A stretch of 57,145 nt of DNA from Peribacillus simplex. Lineage in GTDB: Bacteria; Bacillota; Bacilli; Bacillales; DSM-1321. Under the pieces are notes generated by a model. That model made no database searches. It was not told where the DNA came from and saw nothing but the letters and a program-made list of their open reading frames with translations. Shown one piece after another: positions 16,727 through 24,251 of the stretch (position 1 is the first letter of the stretch; each line of letters opens with the position of its first letter). The translations under genes and the position numbers were made by a program. The stretch covers positions 1 through 57,145 of the forward strand of contig NZ_FTMX01000016.1 of assembly GCF_900156045.1 (NCBI RefSeq). Direction: 5' to 3'.

Positions 16727-16838
16727 TTTTGGATGGAATACCTGTGAGCTCCAATAAAAAGGCTTAAAAAGGATGTAATGAAATAGCGTATGATGCAAAC
16801 ACTAGGCATGTGACGGCATGTGAAGGGGGTTGCTTCGC

Positions 16839-17015
16839 TTGAGCAGGAAAAAAGGGATTATGTCAAATGATCTTAAAGAGGAATTGGCTAAAGAACTTGG
16901 ATTTTACGATGTTGTCCAGAAAGAAGGCTGGGGAGGAATCCGGGCCAGGGACGCAGGGAACATGGTAAAACTTGCTATCGAAAAAGCACAACGTCAATTG
17001 GTGAACAAAGAGTAA
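16839..17015 (+). CDS. sspF: Small acid-soluble spore protein SspF
   Basis: 58-residue alpha/beta-type small acid-soluble spore protein that coats forespore DNA. The diagnostic KEELAKELGFYDVV and RARDAGNMVKLAIEKA segments are intact. TTG 16839, about 9 nt after GAAGGGGG, gives an N-terminus (SRKKGIMS) that corresponds to relatives; another TTG at 16830 touches the ribosome-binding site. A clear SigG promoter could not be assigned. Confidence 0.92.
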   Translation: MSRKKGIMSNDLKEELAKELGFYDVVQKEGWGGIRARDAGNMVKLAIEKAQRQLVNKE

Positions 17016-17054
17016 GATAAAACACTTAATTGCATCATGCCGTCATGTTGAAAG

Positions 17055-17127
17055 AAACCGGACTCTTTATACAATGTATAGCTCCTTTCATTTTTGCTTA
17101 CATTGTAGTTAAGGAGTCTGGTTTTTT
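17055..17127 (+). terminator. Long terminator after sspF
   Basis: AAACCGGACTC and TTTA-ACAATGTA pair with TACATTGT and GAGTCTGGTTT in an extended imperfect stem, ending in a T-run. The stem is unusually long for a terminator. Confidence 0.8.
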
Positions 17128-17338
17128 TATGTATTGGTGATTGCCATACGGATATGTAGCAAGTTTTTTGGGATGCAGGAAGCAGCTGCTCTCCAATGTG
17201 CCTACATGTGTCTATTCTCCTCTAAGGGCCGATCTTAGCTTCATTACATTGAAATTACGATGAAAAAACCTTTAGAATATAAACAAATATGATAGAATAG
17301 GACAAGAACTTTTAAGAACGTTAAAGTAGGTGGACATA
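17128..17338 (+). other. sspF-ispE intergenic region
   Basis: No gene is seen. A possible SigA promoter is TTGAAA about 90 bp before the start, with TAGAAT 18 bp on; another TAGAAT lies closer to ispE. Neither is strong. Confidence 0.35.
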
Positions 17339-18208
17339 TTGAAGCTTATGGAAAAAGCCCCGGCTAAAATTAATTTGGCTTTGGATGTGCTTTTCAAACG
17401 GCCTGATGGGTATCATGAGGTGGAAATGATCATGACGACAGTCGACCTTGCCGATAGAATTGAACTAAAGGAAATAACGGGAAATCATATTCAAATTCTA
17501 TCCCATAATCGATTTGTTCCGGATGATCACCGGAATTTAGCTTATCAAGCTGCATTTATTCTAAAGGAACGTTTTGGGATCAATAAAGGTGTTTCCATAA
17601 CTATAGAGAAAAATATACCTGTAGCCGCAGGACTTGCTGGTGGAAGCAGTGATGCCGCAGCTACCTTGAGAGGCTTAAATAGACTGTGGAAGCTTGGTCT
17701 TTCCATGGATGAACTTGCGGAAATAGGAGCTGAAATTGGCTCTGATGTTTCATTTTGTGTATATGGAGGAACGGCATTGGCCAGGGGGCGCGGGGAAAAA
17801 ATCACGCATCTTCCCGCACCGCCAAAATGCTGGGTCATCTTGGCCAAACCGACGATCGGCGTATCGACAGCAGATATATATAAAAGGCTCCAAACTTCAA
17901 AAATGGAGCATCCGGATGTACCTGGAATGATTTCGGCTATTATGGAAAACAATTATCACGATGTATGTGAAGGGTTGGGTAATGTTCTGGAACAAGTGAC
18001 ATTGCAGTTATACCCAGAGGTTGCGAACATTAAAGATCAAATGAAGACATTTGGAGCGGATTCGGTCTTGATGAGCGGAAGTGGTCCGACCGTTTTTGGT
18101 TTGGTGGAACATGATTCGCGCATGCAAAGAATTTATAATGGACTTCGCGGATTTTGTGATCAAGTCTATGCGGTCCGTTTACTGGGTGATCGAAACAATC
18201 TTGAATAG
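17339..18208 (+). CDS. ispE: 4-diphosphocytidyl-2-C-methyl-D-erythritol kinase
   Basis: 289-residue GHMP kinase of the MEP isoprenoid pathway; it phosphorylates CDP-methylerythritol with ATP. EKAPAKINLALDV opens the protein, the GHMP loop is PVAAGLAGGSSDAAA, and the C-terminal motif is VLMSGSGPTVFGL. TTG 17339 is chosen: it follows AGGTGG by 5 nt and gives the length of B. subtilis IspE. GTG 17330 lies inside the ribosome-binding site. Confidence 0.95.
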   Translation: MKLMEKAPAKINLALDVLFKRPDGYHEVEMIMTTVDLADRIELKEITGNHIQILSHNRFVPDDHRNLAYQAAFILKERFGINKGVSITIEKNIPVAAGLAGGSSDAAATLRGLNRLWKLGLSMDELAEIGAEIGSDVSFCVYGGTALARGRGEKITHLPAPPKCWVILAKPTIGVSTADIYKRLQTSKMEHPDVPGMISAIMENNYHDVCEGLGNVLEQVTLQLYPEVANIKDQMKTFGADSVLMSGSGPTVFGLVEHDSRMQRIYNGLRGFCDQVYAVRLLGDRNNLE

Positions 18209-18251
18209 AAACGTACATTAGTGGTATAGTTGCTATATAATATTCGGAATT
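18201..18251 (+). promoter_or_regulatory. purR promoter region with a PurBox-like site
   Basis: TTGAAT (18201-18206), 18-bp spacer, TATAGT (18225-18230); a closer TATAAT is at 18236-18241. On the minus strand 18240-18251 reads AATTCCGAATAT, one base from the PurBox core CCGAAC. purR is autoregulated in B. subtilis, so the site is plausible. Confidence 0.45.
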
Positions 18252-18269
18252 CACAAAGGGGGTGTCTCA

Positions 18270-19094
18270 ATGAAATTTCGTCGCAGCGAGAGGCTAGTCG
18301 ATATGACCAATTATTTATTAGAACATCCAGGGGAACTTGTTTCGCTGACTTATTTTGCTGAAAGATATAGTTCAGCAAAGTCCTCGATCAGTGAAGATTT
18401 GACAATCATCAAAGATACCTTTGAACAACGCGGCATAGGATCTTTAACAACCGTTCCAGGTGCGGCAGGTGGAGTGAAATATATTGTTTCCATCAAGGAA
18501 GAAGAAGCCAATGCCTTCATTGACGGATTATGCGATACGATCGCTAGTCCAGAAAGGCTACTTCCTGGCGGTTATCTATATATGACAGACATATTAGGAC
18601 ATCCGCAAACCGTGAATAAGGTTGGAAGGATAATCGCTTCAATGTATGCCAAGAAAAACATCTCAGTCATCATGACAATGGCAACCAAAGGGATATCATT
18701 AGCATACGCCGTGGCAAATTATTTGAATGTTCCAGTTGTAATTGTAAGTAGGAATAATAAAGTAACGGAAGGTTCTACAGTGAGCATCAATTATGTTTCA
18801 GGCTCTTCAAAGAGGATCCAGACTATGGTACTCTCTAAGAGAAGCTTGGTTGAGGGTTCAAATGTATTGATTGTAGATGATTTCATGAAGGCTGGGGGTA
18901 CCGTTAATGGTATGATCAGCCTATTGGATGAATTTAAGGCAACAGTTGCCGGAATAGCGGTGCTGGTCGAATCCGAACATACGGAGGAGTGCCTTGTCGA
19001 GGACTATGTTTCTTTAATCAAGTTGACGCAGGTGGTCGAAAGAGACAAGAAAATCAATGTAAGCCGTGGGAATTATTTTACGAAAAAGGAATAG
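18270..19094 (+). CDS. purR: Purine operon repressor PurR
   Basis: 274-residue repressor: an N-terminal winged-helix domain (about 1-75, with SAKSSISEDLTIIK) fused to a PRT-like domain (about 80-270). The PRPP-binding motif VLIVDDFMKAGGT is intact, and VTEGSTVSINYVSGSS is diagnostic. PurR represses purine synthesis genes, and PRPP relieves repression. AAAGGGGG precedes ATG 18270. It is probably co-transcribed with ridA, 13 bp downstream. Confidence 0.97.
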   Translation: MKFRRSERLVDMTNYLLEHPGELVSLTYFAERYSSAKSSISEDLTIIKDTFEQRGIGSLTTVPGAAGGVKYIVSIKEEEANAFIDGLCDTIASPERLLPGGYLYMTDILGHPQTVNKVGRIIASMYAKKNISVIMTMATKGISLAYAVANYLNVPVVIVSRNNKVTEGSTVSINYVSGSSKRIQTMVLSKRSLVEGSNVLIVDDFMKAGGTVNGMISLLDEFKATVAGIAVLVESEHTEECLVEDYVSLIKLTQVVERDKKINVSRGNYFTKKE

Positions 19095-19107
19095 GGGGAA
19101 TCATTTA

Positions 19108-19482
19108 ATGAAAACGATACATACTGATGAAGCACCGGCAGCAATCGGACCATATTCACAAGGCGTAATCGTGGATAAGTTATTTTTCAGTTCAGGACAG
19201 ATCCCACTTACTGCTTCTGGTGAGATGGTGACTGGGGATGTAAAGGAACAAACACACCAGGTCTTTAAGAATCTCCAAGCTGTATTGAAAGAAGCTGGGG
19301 CTTCATTGGAAACGGTCATTAAGGCCACAGTATTCATTAAAAGTATGGATGATTTCGGTTCGATTAATGAAATATACGGAGAATATTTTTCTGCTCACAA
19401 ACCTGCTCGCTCTTGCGTAGAGGTTGCTCGCCTTCCTAAAGATGCACTAGTGGAAATAGAAGTGGTAGCGCTCGTTAAATAA
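19108..19482 (+). CDS. ridA: Reactive imine deaminase RidA (YabJ)
   Basis: 124-residue YjgF/RidA family enzyme that hydrolyses reactive enamine/imine intermediates of amino acid metabolism. PAAIGPYSQGV, SGQIPL, TVIKATVFI and the arginine of PARSCVEVARLP are conserved; that arginine binds the substrate carboxylate. ATG 19108 follows AGGGGGA; the frame continues upstream into purR, but that would make an atypical N-terminus. In B. subtilis yabJ affects purR-dependent repression. Confidence 0.95.
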   Translation: MKTIHTDEAPAAIGPYSQGVIVDKLFFSSGQIPLTASGEMVTGDVKEQTHQVFKNLQAVLKEAGASLETVIKATVFIKSMDDFGSINEIYGEYFSAHKPARSCVEVARLPKDALVEIEVVALVK

Positions 19483-19496
19483 ACGGGCGTTTTTTT
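19469..19496 (+). terminator. purR-ridA terminator
   Basis: CGCTCGTT (overlapping the end of ridA) pairs with AACGGGCG, and TTTTTTT follows. Confidence 0.85.
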
Positions 19497-19598
19497 ATGT
19501 TTAAGGGAATACTTAATGGGTTTTCCTGTAATGTAAGGGTGATTTTTAGTATTTTTGAAAACTAGGCTGAATTTTCTAAAAAAATTACAGATAATAGA

Positions 19599-19625
19599 AG
19601 GAGTTCACGTTTTTTTGTTGAATAT
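19599..19625 (+). promoter_or_regulatory. SigH promoter of spoVG
   Basis: AGGAGTT (19599-19605), 14-bp spacer and GAATAT (19620-19625) fit the SigH pattern AGGANNT and GAAT. The upstream A/T-rich tract is like that bound by AbrB at the B. subtilis spoVG promoter. Confidence 0.75.
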
Positions 19626-19669
19626 GTACTTTAAGTTTTAACAACAACAAAAAGGGATGGTGAGCTTAA

Positions 19670-19966
19670 ATGGAAGTAACTGACGTAAGATTACGCCGTG
19701 TGAATACGGATGGTCGTATGAGAGCTATCGCATCAATTACACTGGATAATGAATTTGTGGTTCATGATATTCGTGTGATCGACGGAAATAATGGTTTATT
19801 TGTAGCAATGCCAAGTAAACGAACTCCAGATGGAGAATTCCGGGATATCGCTCATCCAATCAATTCCTCGACACGCGGGAAAATTCAAGAAGCTGTCTTG
19901 ACAGAATATCACCGATTGGGAGAACTTGAAACTGAATTAGAGGAAGCTGGAGCAGGTGCTTCTTAA
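19670..19966 (+). CDS. spoVG: Septation/RNA-binding regulator SpoVG
   Basis: 98-residue SpoVG protein, one residue longer than in B. subtilis. MEVTDVRLRRV, VHDIRVIDGNNGLFVAMPS and the FRDIAHPI segment are diagnostic. SpoVG binds nucleic acid and affects asymmetric division and cortex formation in sporulation, and virulence traits in other Firmicutes. GGGATGGTGAGC precedes the ATG. It is a monocistronic unit with a SigH promoter and a terminator. Confidence 0.97.
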   Translation: MEVTDVRLRRVNTDGRMRAIASITLDNEFVVHDIRVIDGNNGLFVAMPSKRTPDGEFRDIAHPINSSTRGKIQEAVLTEYHRLGELETELEEAGAGAS

Positions 19967-20009
19967 AATAACCTTACTTTTAAACTTTAAATTTATAATT
20001 CGTGCATCT

Positions 20010-20041
20010 AGAGCCTACTTCATAAGTAGTGCTCTTTTTTA
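20010..20041 (+). terminator. spoVG terminator
   Basis: AGAGCCTACTT and AAGTAGTGCTCT pair around CAT (one small bulge), followed by TTTTTTA. Confidence 0.88.
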
Positions 20042-20542
20042 TTTATTCATAAACGGATAAGTATAGAACCTATTCGCTCATCATGCAGAAATTTGCTTCA
20101 ATTATCTAAATTGTGGAATTAAGGTGATATATTCAAAGTTTAAGTACCCATCCTTTTTATTTTTTAAACCTTTTTGTTCATCCGGAAATTGAAATTCCTG
20201 TAAGCGGGATTTGAGGACATCACTTACTCTATCATCTGATGAGCTGAAGATGAATTGAATCGGTAACCTGATTTTGGAATGGAAGTTAATAAAGGGTGCA
20301 GTACTTCCAAATGGCTTGTACATAGGTCTAGCGTGATCATGGCAATGTTTTGGGATAATGGGGCATGCTGGTGTTATAAAGGCGAGGAGACATGGTTTCT
20401 GTATTATGCCGTTAATGAAAATGACATCGACCATGATCTAAAATAATGCTAAAAGGTCCATTAATAACTTAAGTAAGGCTGTCGGAAATCGAACTTTTTT
20501 AACCTGATTGGTTGACAATTATATGTACTTTTAATTGTTACC
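20042..20542. other. Gene-poor insert between spoVG and glmU
   Basis: About 500 bp with no convincing gene; the corresponding B. subtilis gap is much shorter. Reading frames on both strands are short and lack ribosome-binding sites. A plus-strand remnant is listed separately. A reverse frame at 20102-20434 is open for 110 codons, but its composition and lack of ribosome-binding site do not support it. Confidence 0.6.
20279..20446 (+). pseudogene. Possible gene remnant
   Basis: A 55-codon plus-strand frame whose second half looks protein-like: WDNGACWCYKGEETWFLYYA followed by VNENDIDHDLK and a stop. It is rich in Trp, Tyr and Cys. No ribosome-binding site precedes ATG 20279, and upstream frames are broken by several stops. 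It may be the decayed 3' end of a lost gene. No family was recognised, and it may also be chance. Confidence 0.25.
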
Positions 20543-20571
20543 TTGAAAAGAATCACTATTTGAGATAATAT
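20543..20571 (+). promoter_or_regulatory. glmU promoter
   Basis: TTGAAA (20543-20548), 17-bp spacer, TAATAT (20566-20571), 36 bp before the glmU start. Confidence 0.65.
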
Positions 20572-20607
20572 TTTTAGTGGATAAAAAGGTGAAAATGGAG
20601 GCCTGTT

Positions 20608-21981
20608 ATGAGTAATCGCTATGCAATAATATTGGCCGCTGGGCAAGGTACTAGGATGAAATCTAAGCTTTATAAGGTTTTGCACCCTGTTTGCGGGAAA
20701 CCAATGGTACAACATGTTATCGATCAAGTCAATCAACTTCAAATAGAAGATATTGTTACAGTCATCGGCCATGGAGCTGAAAAAGTACAAGAACAACTTG
20801 GTGATTCATGCAAGTATGCCTTACAAGAACAGCAATTAGGTACGGCACATGCTGTAATGCAAGCGGAAAGCGCTTTATCCGTAAAAAGTGGAACGACCCT
20901 TGTTATTTGCGGTGATACGCCTCTGATTAAAGCGGAAACGATGAAAGAGCTTATAGCATTACATGAGCAAAGTCAGGCGAAAGCAACAATCTTAACAGCA
21001 TATGCAGATAACCCTGCTGGTTATGGAAGGGTCCTTCGCGGTGAAGGCGGTCTTGTAGAAAAAATCGTCGAGCATAAGGATGCCACTGATGAAGAAAGAT
21101 ATGTTAAGGAAATAAATACCGGTACATATTGCTTCGATAACCAGGCATTATTCAGCGCGCTGAAAAAAGTTTCAAATGAAAATGTCCAGGGAGAATATTA
21201 CTTACCGGATGTTATTGAAATCTTAAAAGAGGAAGGCGAAGTGGTGACGGCCTTCCAATCCAGTGATTTCGAGGAGACATTGGGTGTAAATGACCGAGTG
21301 GCTTTATCGCAGGCGGAGCAAATTTTACGGAAACGTATCAATGAAATGCATATGAGGAACGGTGTAACGATCATCGATCCGCTTACTACGTTCATTGAAG
21401 CTGATGTGCAAATCGGACAGGATACAGTCATTAACCCTGGGTCATTCATTAAAGGAAAAAGTATTATCGGGCAGGATTGCTTGATTGGCCCGAATACGGA
21501 AATCAGTAATTGTGAAATTGGTGATGGAACGGAAGTCCTCCAATCGGTTGTACACGAAAGCAGTATTGGAAGTTTTGTTAAAATCGGTCCATTCGCACAT
21601 GTTAGACCTCAATCAGATATTAAGGATTCCGTTAAGATCGGTAATTTTGTCGAAATTAAAAAGACCGTTTTTGGCGAAGGAAGCAAGGCCTCTCACTTGA
21701 GTTATATTGGAGATGCAGAGGTTGGGGAGAATGTTAATATAGGCTGCGGATCTATTACCGTGAATTACGACGGGAAAAATAAATATCTGACGAAGATTGA
21801 AGACAATGTCTTCATAGGCTGCAATTCTAATCTGGTTGCACCCGTGACGGTAGGAGAAGGGGCATATGTAGCTGCCGGGTCAACCATCACTCAAGATGTA
21901 CCGCAGGAAGCCCTATCCGTTGCCCGGGCTCGTCAAGTTAATAAAGAAGATTATGTCAAGAAATTGAAATTTAATAAATAA
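20608..21981 (+). CDS. glmU: Bifunctional GlmU (GlcNAc-1-P uridyltransferase/acetyltransferase)
   Basis: 457-residue cytosolic enzyme making UDP-GlcNAc for peptidoglycan and teichoic acids. The N-terminal pyrophosphorylase domain (about 1-228) starts with ILAAGQGTRMKSKLYKVLHP and has GDTPLI. The C-terminal left-handed beta-helix (about 250-440) is built of hexapeptide repeats such as VQIGQDTVI, with KASHLSYIGDAEVG for acetyl transfer. GGAGGCC precedes ATG 20608. prs follows after 15 bp, so the pair is an operon. Confidence 0.98.
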   Translation: MSNRYAIILAAGQGTRMKSKLYKVLHPVCGKPMVQHVIDQVNQLQIEDIVTVIGHGAEKVQEQLGDSCKYALQEQQLGTAHAVMQAESALSVKSGTTLVICGDTPLIKAETMKELIALHEQSQAKATILTAYADNPAGYGRVLRGEGGLVEKIVEHKDATDEERYVKEINTGTYCFDNQALFSALKKVSNENVQGEYYLPDVIEILKEEGEVVTAFQSSDFEETLGVNDRVALSQAEQILRKRINEMHMRNGVTIIDPLTTFIEADVQIGQDTVINPGSFIKGKSIIGQDCLIGPNTEISNCEIGDGTEVLQSVVHESSIGSFVKIGPFAHVRPQSDIKDSVKIGNFVEIKKTVFGEGSKASHLSYIGDAEVGENVNIGCGSITVNYDGKNKYLTKIEDNVFIGCNSNLVAPVTVGEGAYVAAGSTITQDVPQEALSVARARQVNKEDYVKKLKFNK

Positions 21982-21996
21982 CCGACGGAGGTCATC

Positions 21997-22950
21997 ATGT
22001 CAAATCAGTATTTAGATCCTAATTTAAAAGTATTCTCTTTAAATTCAAACTTCGATTTAGCTCAGGAAATTGCTGCTGCAATCGGTGTTGAGCTTGGAAA
22101 ATGTAGCGTAACAAGTTTCAGTGACGGTGAAGTTCAGATTAATATTGAAGAAAGTATTCGTGGCTGTGACGTTTACGTAATCCAATCAACAAGCCAACCA
22201 GTCAATGAAAATTTAATGGAACTTTTAATTATGATCGATGCTCTTAAACGTGCTTCAGCTAAAACGATCAATATTGTAATGCCATATTACGGTTATGCCC
22301 GACAAGATCGTAAAGCGCGTGCGCGTGAACCAATTACAGCTAAACTTGTCGCAAATCTTTTAGAAACGGCTGGTGCCCACCGTGTTATCACATTAGATCT
22401 TCACGCACCACAAATTCAAGGTTTCTTCGATATTCTGATCGATCACCTTGTTGCTGTTCCGATTTTAGCTGATTTCTTCAAAGAAAAAGATTTAAGTGAT
22501 ATCGTCATCGTTTCCCCAGATCATGGTGGTGTAACACGTGCCCGTAAAATGGCCGATCGCCTAAAAGCACCGATTGCTATTATCGATAAGCGCCGTCCAA
22601 GACCGAACGTGGCGGAAGTCATGAACATCATTGGTAATATTGAAGGGAAGACAGCAATACTGATTGATGACATCATCGATACTGCAGGCACTATTACACT
22701 AGCGGCCAATGCTCTTGTGGAGAATGGTGCTAAAGCAGTGTATGCTTGTTGTACACACCCAGTCCTTTCAGGCCCTGCCATCGAAAGAATTCAAAATTCA
22801 ACGATCAAGGAATTGGTCGTGACTAACTCGATTGCCCTATCTGAAGATAAGAAAATCGATAAAATTACAGGACTTTCTGTAGCACCTTTGATTGCAGAGG
22901 CAATTATTCGTGTGCATGAGGAACAATCAGTCAGCACATTATTCGATTGA
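21997..22950 (+). CDS. prs: Ribose-phosphate pyrophosphokinase
   Basis: 317-residue PRPP synthase, which transfers pyrophosphate from ATP to ribose 5-phosphate. PRPP feeds purine, pyrimidine, His, Trp and NAD synthesis. RQDRKARAREPITAKLVANL, VVSPDHGGVTRARK and the PRPP motif ILIDDIIDTAGT are intact. CGGAGG precedes ATG 21997. Its product is also the effector of PurR and the co-substrate of HprT, both encoded in this window. Confidence 0.98.
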   Translation: MSNQYLDPNLKVFSLNSNFDLAQEIAAAIGVELGKCSVTSFSDGEVQINIEESIRGCDVYVIQSTSQPVNENLMELLIMIDALKRASAKTINIVMPYYGYARQDRKARAREPITAKLVANLLETAGAHRVITLDLHAPQIQGFFDILIDHLVAVPILADFFKEKDLSDIVIVSPDHGGVTRARKMADRLKAPIAIIDKRRPRPNVAEVMNIIGNIEGKTAILIDDIIDTAGTITLAANALVENGAKAVYACCTHPVLSGPAIERIQNSTIKELVVTNSIALSEDKKIDKITGLSVAPLIAEAIIRVHEEQSVSTLFD

Positions 22951-22969
22951 TAACAAAATTAATCAAAAC

Positions 22970-22999
22970 ACGGCGGGCCTTCGGGCTCGCCGTATTTTT
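22970..22999 (+). terminator. glmU-prs terminator
   Basis: ACGGCGGGCC and GGCTCGCCGT form a GC-rich stem with a TTCG tetraloop, followed by ATTTTTG. It separates prs from the ssu operon. Confidence 0.93.
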
Positions 23000-23032
23000 G
23001 TTTGGAATTTTCAAAAAATATTAAATTCTTAG

Positions 23033-23061
23033 TTGACAGATATGAATACTAATAATAAAAT
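23033..23061 (+). promoter_or_regulatory. ssu operon promoter
   Basis: TTGACA (23033-23038), 17-bp spacer, TAAAAT (23056-23061): near-consensus SigA promoter. Transcription would start around 23068, about 190 nt before ssuA. Confidence 0.85.
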
Positions 23062-23067
23062 GGCTAT

Positions 23068-23260
23068 ACAAATTCAATTCATATTCATGGAATGAAAACC
23101 TGTACTAACGCAAGTGCATATTGGATGACGCCGATCGGACTACCGAAGGCTCCTTTTCACTTACCATTGAACATTAGGCATCTTTTTGCCCTATTGTCCT
23201 ATTGGTGAGGAAAGGAGCCTTTTATTTTTATATAAATAGTTTAAGAAGGGTGTGCAGAAT
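23068..23260 (+). promoter_or_regulatory. ssu leader with intrinsic terminator (candidate attenuator)
   Basis: The leader carries a terminator-like stem: AAGGCTCCTTTTC (23146-23158) pairs with GAAAGGAGCCTT-type sequence at 23210-23221, then TTTTATTTTTAT. The ~50-nt apical part holds a further small hairpin (GGCA/TGCC around 23177-23189). Upstream are an imperfect dyad TTCAT...ATGAA just after the start site and a CCGATCGG palindrome. It lies between a strong promoter and ssuA, so it must be read through for expression. No T-box or SAM-riboswitch core is seen. Confidence 0.6.
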
Positions 23261-24238
23261 ATGAAAAAACGAAAGATATGGCTGCTGACCATCTTCAGTA
23301 TCTTCATGCTGATAGTGAGTGCATGCGGGCAGGAAAAGAACAGTTCCACAAGTGCTGATGCAAAAGAATCGGATAAGACCATCCGAATCGGTTATCAAAA
23401 ATTCGGGACATTAAATATTTTAAAATCAAAGGGAGAGTTGGAGACACATTTAAAGGATGTGGGTTATACAGTCGATTGGACTGAATTCCCTGCAGGACCT
23501 CAGCTGCTTGAAGCCTTGAATGTCGGCAGCATTGATTTTGGGCACACAGGGGAGGCACCGCCGATATTTGCACAGGCAGCCAATGCGCCGCTTGTCTATA
23601 TTGCCAATCAGCCGGCAAACCCATCAGGAGAGGCCATAGTCGTACAAAAGGACTCACCCATTAAAAATGTGAAAGATTTAAAGGGTAAGAAGGTTGGCTT
23701 GAATAAAGGTTCCAATGTTCATTACCTATTGGTCAAAGCGTTAGAGAAAGCAGGTCTTACTCTTGATGACATTCAGCCCGTCTACTTGCCGCCGGCTGAT
23801 GCGAGGGCTGCTTTTGAAGGAAACCAAATCGATGCCTGGGTAATATGGGATCCATTTTTATCAGCGGCGGAATTGGAACTTGAAACGAAAACGATTCAGG
23901 ATGGAGACGGACTGGTGGCGAATCGTGAATTCTTTTTGGCAACTGATTCATTTGCCGGGAACGAAGAGGCTTTGAAAATTATCAAAGAAGAACTGATAAA
24001 AGTTGATAAATGGATTGAAGAAAACCCAAGGGATGTTGCTGAGTTTCTATCTCCGGAAATTGGAATGAGTGTGGAGGCATTGGAAAAAACATTAAATAGA
24101 AAAGAATATGGACTTGAGGAGATTTCCAATGGGGTTTTGGATGATCAACAAAAGATTGCCGATACGTTTTACAATCTTAAATTAATCCCAAGCAAGATTA
24201 ATGTTCTGGATGCATCTGCAGATGTTAAAAAAAATTAA
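23261..24238 (+). CDS. ssuA: Aliphatic sulfonate ABC transporter substrate-binding lipoprotein
   Basis: 325-residue periplasmic-binding-type lipoprotein. The signal peptide ends in a lipobox, LIVSAC, with Cys22 as the lipidation site. The mature part has the SsuA/NMT1-like features IRIGYQKFGTLNILK, GHTGEAPPIFAQAA and WVIWDPFLSAAE. It would capture alkanesulfonates outside the membrane for SsuCB. ATG 23261 lies 10 nt after AAGAAGGG; GTG 23252 lies too close to it. First gene of an ssuA-D-C-B operon. Confidence 0.93.
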   Translation: MKKRKIWLLTIFSIFMLIVSACGQEKNSSTSADAKESDKTIRIGYQKFGTLNILKSKGELETHLKDVGYTVDWTEFPAGPQLLEALNVGSIDFGHTGEAPPIFAQAANAPLVYIANQPANPSGEAIVVQKDSPIKNVKDLKGKKVGLNKGSNVHYLLVKALEKAGLTLDDIQPVYLPPADARAAFEGNQIDAWVIWDPFLSAAELELETKTIQDGDGLVANREFFLATDSFAGNEEALKIIKEELIKVDKWIEENPRDVAEFLSPEIGMSVEALEKTLNRKEYGLEEISNGVLDDQQKIADTFYNLKLIPSKINVLDASADVKKN

Positions 24239-24251
24239 GGGGGAAATGAAA

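Noticed and set aside
16780..16838. SigG promoter of sspF
   Set aside because: GTATG and CATGTGA elements are present, but none of the combinations has an acceptable spacer, so no promoter was called.
17055..17127. MITE-like element at the long inverted repeat after sspF
   Set aside because: The stem is long, but it ends in a T-run directly after a gene and no target duplication is visible; a terminator explains it better.
20102..20434. 110-codon minus-strand open frame between spoVG and glmU
   Set aside because: No ribosome-binding site, no recognisable domain and a location in an otherwise non-coding insert; it probably stays open by chance.
23068..23260. Known SAM (S-box) riboswitch in the ssu leader
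   Set aside because: The conserved S-box motifs are missing, so a named riboswitch class cannot be assigned.
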